Part shown: in pieces, positions 6,403 through 12,598 of the stretch
How positions within the stretch are numbered: the stretch's first letter is position 1
Layout of the letters: each line of letters begins with the position of its first letter
Assembly (NCBI GenBank): GCA_025936595.1
Contig: JAICTB010000013.1
Location: 1 to 17,317 of the forward strand
Length of the DNA stretch: 17,317 nt
Source of the DNA: Thermoleophilia bacterium
GTDB taxonomy: Bacteria; Actinomycetota; Thermoleophilia; Gaiellales; Gaiellaceae
Reading direction: 5' to 3'
Translations under genes and position numbers: made by a program
Notes under the pieces: generated by a model
What the model was told of the DNA's origin: nothing
Databases searched by the model: none
Seen by the model: only the letters and a program-made list of their open reading frames with translations

Positions 6403-7380
6403 ATGACCGGTTTCGAGCACAACCCTGCGGATTCGAACAGGCCGCTCCTCGGGCAGCTGCTCGTCGAGGCAGGCCTCCTGAGCGCGGCCGACCTGGAGTC
6501 GGTGCTCGAGCGCCAGCGGGAGACGGGCGCGCCGCTCGGGCGGATGCTCGTGGACGAGGGATACGTCGCCGCCCACTCCGTGGCGATGGCGCTCGCGGAG
6601 CAGCACGGCGGCCTGTTGAAGACGGAATACGGATTCGCCACCGGCCGCCGCGCATCGGAAGCGGGCGGCTCGGAGCTCGGGCCGGAGCCGGTGGCGCCGC
6701 AGTTCCCGCTCCTGCGGGTGAGCACGGAGGAGGATGCACCGAAGCCCCTGTCCGCACCGCCGGACCCGGAGCTCGGGGGCCTGCGTGTCGAGCCGGAGGC
6801 CGCGCCGGCAGCGCCGGAATCGTCGGCGCCGCCGGAGGTTTCGGCTCCGCCCGATGTGTCGGCGCCGCCGGAGGTCGAGGAGCTCGTCGAGGCACCGCCG
6901 GCCGCCCCCGTGGCCGAGGCGGTGGATCCCGAGCTCGCGGGCCTGCGCGACGAGGTGTCCGGCGCGCAGCGGCGGATCGAGGAGCTCGGTGCGTCGCTCG
7001 AGCGTGCGAACGCGGAGCTCGAGGCGGCGGCGGCGCGCGTTCACGACGCGGAGCTCGCGCGCGACCAGGCGCTCATGGCATTGACCGGCGCACACGAGCG
7101 CGTCGTCCTCCTCGAGGCAAACCTGGAGGAGCTCTCCACCCCGTCGCCGGAGAGCCCCGGTCGAACCTACTCGAAGGAGCGCCACACGCTGTTCGTCCCC
7201 GGCACCGGCGGCTACCAGGCGGTCGAGCGGTCGGGGCCCGCACCGGAGGCCGGCGCGGAGGTCGCGATGTCGGACGAGGCGCGGTTCCGGGTGGTGCGGA
7301 TCGGACCCTCGCCGCTCCTCGGAGAAACGCACCCGCACGTCTATCTGGACCGCATCGGCCCGTCCTGGGGCAACCTCTGA
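6403..7380 (+). CDS. GspE-N-like domain protein with Pro-rich linker, coiled coil and conserved C-terminal domain
   Basis: A 325-aa cytoplasmic protein with no signal peptide or membrane segment. Residues ~13-68 (LLGQLLVEAGLLSAADLESV, then LGRMLVDEGYVAAHSVAMAL) match the helical N-terminal domain of GspE/PilB secretion ATPases, but no ATPase follows. Residues ~115-180 are a Pro/Glu-rich linker with three SAPPEV-type repeats. Residues ~185-250 form a charged heptad-like coiled coil (ELAGLRDEVSGAQRRIEELG...). The end has HTLFVPGTGGYQAVERSGPA and FRVVRIGPSPLLG, resembling a short domain I recall from actinobacterial hypothetical proteins. An adaptor or regulator linked to type IV pili or a related machine is possible but unproven. 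It is convergent with the next minus-strand gene, with only 6 nt between stops. Confidence 0.75.
   Translation: MTGFEHNPADSNRPLLGQLLVEAGLLSAADLESVLERQRETGAPLGRMLVDEGYVAAHSVAMALAEQHGGLLKTEYGFATGRRASEAGGSELGPEPVAPQFPLLRVSTEEDAPKPLSAPPDPELGGLRVEPEAAPAAPESSAPPEVSAPPDVSAPPEVEELVEAPPAAPVAEAVDPELAGLRDEVSGAQRRIEELGASLERANAELEAAAARVHDAELARDQALMALTGAHERVVLLEANLEELSTPSPESPGRTYSKERHTLFVPGTGGYQAVERSGPAPEAGAEVAMSDEARFRVVRIGPSPLLGETHPHVYLDRIGPSWGNL
6823..6876 (+). repeat. Three in-frame 18-nt tandem repeats (SAPPEV)
   Basis: Units 6823-6840, 6841-6858 and 6859-6876 encode SAPPEV, SAPPDV and SAPPEV. The outer two differ only at the last base, while the middle one has diverged at several positions. They lie in the Pro-rich linker of the composite protein. 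Confidence 0.85.
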
Positions 7381-7386
7381 GGTCGT

Positions 7387-7674
7387 TCAGCGCGCGCCGG
7401 AGCCGGGCAGCTCGCGCAGCGCCTGGAGCAGCCACAGGGCGGTCAACCAGGACACGACGAGCAGCGGCAGCGCGACCAGGAACAAGCTCGCGAGCAGTGT
7501 GAGTGAGCTCGACGTGTCGAGCGAGACGACCTGAAGGCCCGCAGCTGCCGCGATCGGCGCGACCGCGCGAACGGTCAGCGAGGACGGGGCAAGGCGCGGG
7601 TATCGGACGAAGATCCACAGCGCGATCGACGCAGTCCCGACATACAGGGCGGTGGCGAACGCGGTTCCGGTCAC
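7387..7674 (-). CDS. Small membrane protein of unknown function
   Basis: A 95-aa protein with three hydrophobic segments (about residues 4-24, 36-52 and 58-86, the last long enough to be a hairpin). I do not recognise a family. The open frame extends to 7920, but the upstream part is Arg/Ser-rich and atypical and overlaps the divergent gene. I place the start at GTG 7674 because a -10-like CATGCT ends 6 nt upstream, the same geometry as the dsbA-like gene; another in-frame GTG lies 24 nt further upstream. It is divergent from the secreted beta-propeller gene and convergent with the composite GspE-N-like gene. Coding is supported by hydrophobic periodicity and GC-rich third positions. Confidence 0.6.
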   Translation of the reverse strand: MTGTAFATALYVGTASIALWIFVRYPRLAPSSLTVRAVAPIAAAAGLQVVSLDTSSSLTLLASLFLVALPLLVVSWLTALWLLQALRELPGSGAR

Positions 7675-7680
7675 GCCGAC

Positions 7681-7686
7681 AGCATG
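7681..7686 (-). promoter_or_regulatory. -10-like box (CATGCT) of the 95-aa membrane protein
   Basis: On the minus strand CATGCT, 6 nt, then GTG 7674. A perfect 10-nt palindrome CACGGCCGTG (7696-7705) lies just upstream. Confidence 0.35.
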
Positions 7687-7735
7687 CGTGCCGGCCACGG
7701 CCGTGCCATCGGCCGAAGGGCTGGACCGGGGGATA

Positions 7736-7759
7736 CCCTCGATGTGCCTCGTTCGAGGG
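7736..7759. promoter_or_regulatory. Inverted repeat CCCTCGA-N10-TCGAGGG
   Basis: Perfect 7-bp arms at 7736-7742 and 7753-7759 lie over the expected -35 region of the TAGCGT -10 box at 7771-7776, which would drive the beta-propeller gene. It is a candidate operator, inferred from position. Confidence 0.35.
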
Positions 7760-7770
7760 ATGCCGGCCGC

Positions 7771-7776
7771 TAGCGT
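7771..7776 (+). promoter_or_regulatory. -10 box (TAGCGT) of the beta-propeller gene
   Basis: TAGCGT fits TAnnnT. The expected transcription start near 7783 gives a leader of ~22 nt that carries the Shine-Dalgarno GAGGAGA (7796-7802) before GTG 7806. Confidence 0.4.
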
Positions 7777-7805
7777 CCGCGTGGTCGTCGACCCCGAGGA
7801 GAGAA

Positions 7806-9218
7806 GTGGTTCGGAGCATCGCGCTCGTCGTCGTGACTGCCGGGACGGTCGCGCTCTCGCTCGCCCGCGGCGGTCTGTCCGGCTCGTACGACTGGACGAG
7901 CTACTCGGGCGGAGACACAATGGCGAACAGCGCCAGATCGACCTTGATCACGCCGGCAACGGCGCGGACGCTCCACCCGGCGTGGAGCCGAAAGCTCGAC
8001 GGGGCCGTCTTCTCGTCGCCGCTCTACCTGCGCACGGGCGTGCGGAAGCCGCTCGTCCTCGTCGCCACCATGTCGAACAGCCTCTATGCGCTGTCGGCGG
8101 CGAACGGGGCCGTCATCTGGAGGCGCTCGCTCGGCGCGCCGCAGCCGACAGTGTGCAAGGGGAGCTACGGCATCGCCTCGACACCGTACGTCGACCGTGC
8201 CACGGGGCGCGTCTATGTCATCGGCGCCCGCGGCCTGCTCTGGGCGCTCGATGTCCGGACGGGGAAGCCGATCTCGGGCTGGCCCGTGCGCATCGTCTCG
8301 CGCACGACGGTCGAGTTCGCGTGGAGCGGGCTTCGCCTGCGCGACGGCCTCCTGTACGTCAACGTGGCGTCCTATTGCGACGTCCCGGACGCGCGGAATC
8401 GTCCCGCCGACGGGTACACCGACGCGGTCGACGTGAAGAAGCGGAAGATCGTCGCCCGTTTCGACGTCGTCCCTGGTCCCGCCAACATGGGCGGGGCGTG
8501 GGGATACGGCGGCGTCTCGATCGACCGTGACGGCTCCGTCTACCTCGCCACCGGCAACGCGGCGATCTTTCGCGGCGACAAGCTGATCGAGAACGCCCCG
8601 CACGGCGAGAGCATCGTCCACCTGACGCGGCGGCTGCGCGTGCTCGCCGCTGCTCCCGCACCCGACAAGGCGAAGGACAACATCGGCGACGAGGACTACG
8701 GCTCGTCGCCCCTTCTCTTCCAGCCGCGCGGGTGCCCGCCCCTCGTCGCCGCGAACTCGAAGAACGGCTACACGTATGTCTGGAAGCGCAGCGATCTCGC
8801 GCACCCGCTGTGGAGTGCGAGCCTTGGGCCGACGAGCGCGAACGAGCCGTTCCTCGGGGAGCCAAGCTGGGATGCCGCGACGCGGGTGCTCGTCGTCACC
8901 GAGTCGACGTTCGGGCCGCCGAACGACCTCCACCGCGGCGTGTCGGCATTCAGGCCGGACGGCGCGTGCACGACGTTCGCGCACCGTTGGGACACCAACG
9001 TGGGCGGCGGCGCGCAGCCCCCGGCGCTGATCGTCGGCGGCGTCGTCTTGAGCGCGGTCGCGACCCAGCAGATGCTGTACGCCTTCGACGTGCGGACGGG
9101 CTCGATCCTGTGGCAGCGGAAGATCAACGCCTCACAGGCGCCAATCGCCACGAACGGGGAGGCAGTGTTCGTCGCCGACACGAACGGGGTCGTCACCGCG
9201 TACGCGCCGCGGCGCTGA
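7806..9218 (+). CDS. Secreted PQQ-type beta-propeller repeat protein
   Basis: A 470-aa protein with an N-terminal signal peptide or anchor (VRSIALVVVTAGTVALSLA), then a propeller built of PQQ/WD-like blades: ALSAANGAVIWRRSLG, VIGARGLLWALDVRTGKPI, and near the end AFDVRTGSILWQRKINASQA and ATNGEAVFVADTNGVVTAYA. The opening YDWTSYSGGDTMANSARSTL resembles the start of PQQ-repeat proteins that compare 'old and new' readings. It lacks the adjacent-Cys pair and the W-D-Y-D segment of the quinohemoprotein at 12599, so catalysis is doubtful and a scaffold or binding role is possible. Start GTG 7806 is chosen for the Shine-Dalgarno GAGGAGA four bases upstream and for the signal peptide; the open frame runs upstream to 7503 without such features. 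It is convergent with the tRNA gene. Confidence 0.85.
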   Translation: MVRSIALVVVTAGTVALSLARGGLSGSYDWTSYSGGDTMANSARSTLITPATARTLHPAWSRKLDGAVFSSPLYLRTGVRKPLVLVATMSNSLYALSAANGAVIWRRSLGAPQPTVCKGSYGIASTPYVDRATGRVYVIGARGLLWALDVRTGKPISGWPVRIVSRTTVEFAWSGLRLRDGLLYVNVASYCDVPDARNRPADGYTDAVDVKKRKIVARFDVVPGPANMGGAWGYGGVSIDRDGSVYLATGNAAIFRGDKLIENAPHGESIVHLTRRLRVLAAAPAPDKAKDNIGDEDYGSSPLLFQPRGCPPLVAANSKNGYTYVWKRSDLAHPLWSASLGPTSANEPFLGEPSWDAATRVLVVTESTFGPPNDLHRGVSAFRPDGACTTFAHRWDTNVGGGAQPPALIVGGVVLSAVATQQMLYAFDVRTGSILWQRKINASQAPIATNGEAVFVADTNGVVTAYAPRR

Positions 9219-9239
9219 GCGGCCGAGCGCCAACGCGAA

Positions 9240-9312
9240 CAGGGGCGACAGGACTTGAACCTGCAACCCCCGGTTTTGGAGACCGGTGCTCTACCAATTG
9301 AGCTACGCCCCT
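9240..9312 (-). tRNA. tRNA-Trp (anticodon CCA)
   Basis: The minus strand folds into a full cloverleaf: 7-bp acceptor AGGGGCG/CGCCCCT, D-arm with AGCTCAATTGGTAGAGC, anticodon stem CCGGT/ACCGG with loop CTCCAAA (anticodon CCA), and T-arm with GGTTCAAGTCC. The discriminator base is G, as expected for bacterial tRNA-Trp. The 3' CCA is not encoded. It stands alone; the secE-nusG genes often found after tRNA-Trp are not present here. Confidence 0.97.
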
Positions 9313-9326
9313 CGGTTGCGCCGGGG

Positions 9327-9332
9327 ATTGTA
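9327..9332 (-). promoter_or_regulatory. -10 box of tRNA-Trp (TACAAT)
   Basis: TACAAT on the minus strand lies 14 nt before the mature 5' end at 9312, leaving room for a short 5' leader processed by RNase P. It is the closest match to TATAAT in the window. The -35 is unclear. Confidence 0.6.
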
Positions 9333-9359
9333 TCGGCGGGTCGCGGGCATCACCCGGGC

Positions 9360-9485
9360 GTGAGCACCATCGAAGAAGATCGCCCCGACGACGACGAGAC
9401 CCTGCGCGAGGAGCAGGAGGGCAAGGGGTACGGCGAGGACGAGGGCGAGCGCGACGACGCGCTCGACGACGAGACCTCGCAGTAG
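9360..9485 (+). CDS. 41-aa acidic peptide
   Basis: Reads MSTIEEDRPDDDETLREEQE and continues to a TAG at 9483. About half the residues are Asp or Glu, with no Cys, Trp or hydrophobic core, so it is probably unstructured and cytoplasmic. GC-ending codons and tight packing against the next gene (9-nt gap, whose -10 box overlaps this stop) favour a real gene. The start GTG at 9360 has no clear Shine-Dalgarno or -10 box, so the start is uncertain. I know of no function; it could be an unstructured regulator or a chance frame in acidic-biased sequence. Confidence 0.45.
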   Translation: MSTIEEDRPDDDETLREEQEGKGYGEDEGERDDALDDETSQ

Positions 9486-9488
9486 CAT
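9483..9488 (+). promoter_or_regulatory. -10 box (TAGCAT) of the 53-aa gene, leaderless
   Basis: TAGCAT, then 6 nt, then GTG 9495. Its first three bases are the TAG stop of the acidic peptide. Confidence 0.5.
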
Positions 9489-9494
9489 CGCGGA

Positions 9495-9656
9495 GTGCCT
9501 CTCGCGGCGCTCTTCTCCGTGATAACCCTCGCATTCGCGGGCATCGCGCTCTACAGCGCGCTCTCCGGCGAGTGGCCGATCGCGGCCGCGGCGGCCGCGC
9601 TTGCCGCCTGGATGGGGTCGCTCGCCTATTCGGTACTGAGGAAAACGCGCTCCTAG
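9495..9656 (+). CDS. 53-aa small membrane protein
   Basis: Translates as MPLAALFSVITLAFAGIALY, then SALSGEWPIAAAAAALAAWM and a basic tail ending LRKTRS. Two hydrophobic segments (residues ~2-22 and ~27-46) are joined by a short GEWP turn, with a basic C terminus that should stay in the cytoplasm. No family is recognised. A canonical -10 (TAGCAT) 6 nt before the GTG supports leaderless expression. It ends 16 nt before the sigma-factor start, and that gap holds the sigma promoter's -10 box. The position suggests possible co-regulation with the sigma factor, but it has no anti-sigma features. Confidence 0.65.
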   Translation: MPLAALFSVITLAFAGIALYSALSGEWPIAAAAAALAAWMGSLAYSVLRKTRS

Positions 9657-9660
9657 GGCG

Positions 9661-9666
9661 TATTCT
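9661..9666 (+). promoter_or_regulatory. -10 box (TATTCT) of the sigma-factor gene, leaderless
   Basis: TATTCT, 6 nt, then GTG 9673. This is a close match to TATAAT at the leaderless distance. Confidence 0.6.
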
Positions 9667-9672
9667 CCAAAC

Positions 9673-10443
9673 GTGGCAGGGGAGGACACGCAGTCGTTGT
9701 GGCTGGAGTTGCGGCGCACGAACGACAAGGCAATCCGCGACCGGCTCATCCTGACCTATGCGCCGCTTGTCAAATACGTGGCGGGCAGGCTCGGGTCGGG
9801 GCTGCCTGCGCACGTCGACGAGGGCGACCTCGTCTCCTACGGGCTGCTCGGGCTGATCGGCGCGATCGAGCGGTACGACCCAGGGCGCGATATCAAGTTC
9901 GAGACGTACGCGATCGCGCGGATCAAGGGCGCGATCATCGACGAGCTGCGCGCGCTCGACTGGGTGCCGCGCTCGGTGCGCTCGCGCGCCCGCGAGATCG
10001 AACGCGCAATCGGCGAGCTCGAGTCGAAGCTCGGCGTCGCCCCCACCGACGAGCAGATCGCGCAGAAGCTCGGCATCAGCGTCGAGGAGCTCGAAGACTC
10101 GCTCACGGACATCTCGCGGTCCTCGATCGCCGCGCTCGACGAGCTGTGGACCGTTTCGGGCGACGGAGACCAGGTCTCGCTGCTCGACACGATCGAGGAC
10201 GTGAGCGGCCCACGGCCCGCCGAGGCCCTCGACGCCGCCGAGATGCGCGAGGCACTCGCCGACGCGATCGCGCGGCTGCCCGAGCGCGAGAAGCTCGTCG
10301 TCACGCTGTACTACTACGAGGAGCTCACGCTCCGCGAGATCGGCGAGGTGCTCGGCGTCACCGAGTCGCGCGTCTCGCAGCTCCACACGAAGGCGATCCT
10401 GCGCCTGAAGGCGCGCCTCGCCGGCGCAACCGCCCGCGTCTGA
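9673..10443 (+). CDS. whiG: WhiG/FliA-family RNA polymerase sigma factor
   Basis: A 256-aa alternative sigma-70 family factor. Region 2 covers residues ~25-100 (LILTYAPLVKYVAGRLGSGL, then DLVSYGLLGLIGAIERYDPG, KFETYAIARIKGAIIDELRA). Region 3 follows (RSVRSRAREIERAIGELESK, PTDEQIAQKLGISVEEL). Region 4 is near the C terminus (LPEREKLVVTLYYYEELTLR, EIGEVLGVTESRVSQLHTKA). The DWVPRSVRSRAREIE and SVEELEDSL features are typical of the WhiG/FliA group. WhiG drives sporulation genes in Streptomyces, and FliA drives flagellar genes elsewhere; no flagellar genes are visible, so the regulon is unknown. It starts at GTG 9673 with a -10 box 6 nt upstream. No anti-sigma gene is adjacent. Confidence 0.93.
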   Translation: MAGEDTQSLWLELRRTNDKAIRDRLILTYAPLVKYVAGRLGSGLPAHVDEGDLVSYGLLGLIGAIERYDPGRDIKFETYAIARIKGAIIDELRALDWVPRSVRSRAREIERAIGELESKLGVAPTDEQIAQKLGISVEELEDSLTDISRSSIAALDELWTVSGDGDQVSLLDTIEDVSGPRPAEALDAAEMREALADAIARLPEREKLVVTLYYYEELTLREIGEVLGVTESRVSQLHTKAILRLKARLAGATARV

Positions 10444-10476
10444 GAGGAAGTACCTTCTCCGCGACGCAACGCGGCG

Positions 10477-10482
10477 TAGGAT
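10477..10482 (+). promoter_or_regulatory. Candidate -10 box (TAGGAT) of the EF-G-like gene
   Basis: TAGGAT fits TAnnnT. The predicted start of transcription near 10488-10490 would give a ~30-nt leader with a strong Shine-Dalgarno. The box overlaps the left arm of the inverted repeat at 10480-10489. Confidence 0.45.
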
Positions 10483-10517
10483 TCCTCCCGACCCGTCAGT
10501 CGCGCCAGGGAGGAATC
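10480..10517 (+). promoter_or_regulatory. 10-bp perfect inverted repeat masking the Shine-Dalgarno of the EF-G-like gene
   Basis: GATTCCTCCC (10480-10489) and GGGAGGAATC (10508-10517) are perfectly complementary across an 18-nt spacer. The right arm is the Shine-Dalgarno GGGAGGA, two nt plus the AATC before ATG 10519. In RNA containing both arms the ribosome site would be paired. As DNA it could be an operator over the promoter. Confidence 0.6.
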
Positions 10518-10518
10518 G

Positions 10519-12564
10519 ATGCCCATCGAAGCCGGGAAGATTCGCAACGTCGCCGTCGTCGGCCATCGCGGAACGGGCAAGACCTCGCTCGTCGAGGCGA
10601 TGCTCTTCCAGGCGGGAAAGACGAACCGGCTCGGAGCGATCGAGGCGGGGACGACGGTCTCCGACTGGGACGAGGACGAGCACCGGCGGCAGATGTCGCT
10701 CGCGGCGTCGCTCTGCAACTGCGAGTGGCAGGGGCGCAAGATCAACCTGATCGACACCCCCGGCGACTCCGGCTTCCAGGCCGACACCGTCGCCGCGCTG
10801 CGCGTCGTTGAGGGCGCGCTCGTCGTCCTCTCCGGTGTGATGGGCGTGGAGGTGAACACGGCTCGCGTCTGGACGCGCGCGGAAGAGCTCGAGCTTTCGC
10901 GCGTCGTCTTCGTCAACATGCTCGACCGCGAGCGCGCAGATTTCTTCCGTGTGCTCGCATCCGCCCAGGAACAGCTCTCCGAGCGCTGCATCGCGATCGA
11001 GCTGCCGATCGGGTCGGAGCACGAGCTGACCGGCGTCGTCGACCTGCTGCACAACTGCGCGTACATGGACCCGAGCGGTGCGCGCGAAGGCGAACCGGTG
11101 CCGATCCCGGCCGAGCTGGAGACGACCGTCGAGGAGTACCGGACGAAGCTGCTCGACGCCGTCGTCGAGACCGACGAGGCGCTGATGGAGCGCTACCTCT
11201 CGGGTGAGGAGATTCCAGCGGAGGACATTGCCGCGGCGCTGAAGAACGCGGTCACGCGCGACGAGATCTACCCGGTCGCGTGCGGCGTCGCGACCAAGAA
11301 CCTCGGCACGCACGCGCTGCTCGACCTGATCGTCGAAGGCGTCCCGAGCCCGGCGAAGAAAGGCTCGCCGATCGAGACGGACGCGAAGGTGGCGGCGTTC
11401 GTGTTCAAGACGGTCGCCGACGCGTTCGCCGGCCGCATCTCGATCTTCCGTGTCTATGCCGGAGAGGTGAAGGCCGACACGACGCTCGTCAACCACCGCG
11501 ACCATTCCAAGGAACGGCTCGGCGCGCTGATGACGCTCGAGGGCAAGGAGCACGAGAAAGCCGACGGCTTCGGCGCCGGCGACCTCGGCGCAGTCGCCAA
11601 GCTGAAGGACGTGCAGACCGGCGACGTGCTCGTCGACGCGGAGCACGACCTCGAACCGCCGGCGCTCGGGTTCCCCGAGCCGGTGATGAGCTTCGCCGTC
11701 ACCGCGAAGACGAAGGGCGACGAGGACAAGGTCGCGCAGGCGCTGCGGCGCCTCGGCGAGGAGGATCCGACGCTGCGCCTGTCGCGCGACTCGCAGACCG
11801 GGGAGGAGCTGCTCTCCGGCATGAGCCAGGTGCACGTCGAGGTGGCCGTCGACCGTGCGCGGCGGCGCTTCGGCGTCGAGATGGAGCTGCACCAGCCGCG
11901 GGTGCCGTACGTCGAGACGATCCGCTCGGAGGCGCGCGCTCACGGCCGCTACAAGAAGCAGACCGGTGGGCGCGGCCAGTTCGGCGACTGCCACATCGTG
12001 CTCGAGCCGATCGAGGGGCACGTCGGCTACGAGTTCGTCGACAAGATCGTCGGCGGCGTGATCCCGCAGGGGTTCCGACCGGCGGTCGACAAGGGTGTGC
12101 AGGAAGCGCTCCAGCACGGCGAACTCGCAGGCGCACCCGTGCAGGGCGTGCGCGTGACGCTCGTCGACGGCAGCTACCACAACGTCGATTCGTCGGAGAT
12201 GGCGTTCAAGATCGCCGGCTCGATGGCGTTTCGCGCCGCGTACGAGAAGGCGCAGCCGACGCTGCTCGAGCCGATCATGGAGCTCGAGGTGACGGTGCCC
12301 GACGACGCGGTCGGGGCGATTAACGGCGACCTCAATTCGCGGCGCGGGCGCCTGCACGGCATGGAGCCCAAGGGCGGCATGACGACGATCAAGGCCGAGG
12401 TGCCGATGGCGGAGGTGCTCACGTACAACCAGGCGCTCGTGTCGCTCACGGGCGGCCGCGGCGACTACCACATGCAGTTCCTCCGCTACGAGGAAGTTCC
12501 CGCCCACATCGCGCAGAAGTTGATCGACGCGGCGAAGAAGGAGAAGGAGGCGGTGCCGGCGTAG
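10519..12564 (+). CDS. Elongation factor G-like GTPase (EF-G-like, not canonical FusA)
   Basis: A 681-aa translational GTPase with the five-domain EF-G layout, slightly shorter than canonical EF-G (~700). G1 is GHRGTGKT (15-22) and G3 DTPG (79-82). The NKxD motif is replaced by NMLD (133-136). Switch I has HRRQMSLAASL instead of the canonical ERGITI-type sequence. Domain IV contains TGGRGQFGDCHIVLEPIEG and VDKIVGGVIPQGFRPAVDKG; domain V has EPIMELEVTVPDDAVGAING, NSRRGRLHGMEPKG and YHMQFLRYEEVP. These differences place it in the EF-G-like/EF-G2 group, whose role in translation or ribosome recycling is unsettled. Start ATG 10519 has a strong Shine-Dalgarno lying in an inverted repeat. It follows the sigma-factor gene by 75 nt. 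Confidence 0.92.
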   Translation: MPIEAGKIRNVAVVGHRGTGKTSLVEAMLFQAGKTNRLGAIEAGTTVSDWDEDEHRRQMSLAASLCNCEWQGRKINLIDTPGDSGFQADTVAALRVVEGALVVLSGVMGVEVNTARVWTRAEELELSRVVFVNMLDRERADFFRVLASAQEQLSERCIAIELPIGSEHELTGVVDLLHNCAYMDPSGAREGEPVPIPAELETTVEEYRTKLLDAVVETDEALMERYLSGEEIPAEDIAAALKNAVTRDEIYPVACGVATKNLGTHALLDLIVEGVPSPAKKGSPIETDAKVAAFVFKTVADAFAGRISIFRVYAGEVKADTTLVNHRDHSKERLGALMTLEGKEHEKADGFGAGDLGAVAKLKDVQTGDVLVDAEHDLEPPALGFPEPVMSFAVTAKTKGDEDKVAQALRRLGEEDPTLRLSRDSQTGEELLSGMSQVHVEVAVDRARRRFGVEMELHQPRVPYVETIRSEARAHGRYKKQTGGRGQFGDCHIVLEPIEGHVGYEFVDKIVGGVIPQGFRPAVDKGVQEALQHGELAGAPVQGVRVTLVDGSYHNVDSSEMAFKIAGSMAFRAAYEKAQPTLLEPIMELEVTVPDDAVGAINGDLNSRRGRLHGMEPKGGMTTIKAEVPMAEVLTYNQALVSLTGGRGDYHMQFLRYEEVPAHIAQKLIDAAKKEKEAVPA

Positions 12565-12598
12565 TTTCGACGCGCCGTCTCCGGGTAGCGGCACCCCC

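Noticed and set aside
6823..6876. The 18-nt repeats as a CRISPR-like or mobile repeat
   Set aside because: They are in-frame, contiguous, without spacers, and explained by a SAPPEV protein repeat.
5484..7502. Plus-strand frame of 672 codons over the EamA and GspE-N-like genes
   Set aside because: Arg/Ala-rich alternative frame; the two real genes are in other frames with recognisable domains.
10447..10457. GAAG-TAC-CTTC hairpin after the sigma-factor stop as a terminator
   Set aside because: Only 4 bp with a 3-nt loop and no T-run, too weak to call.
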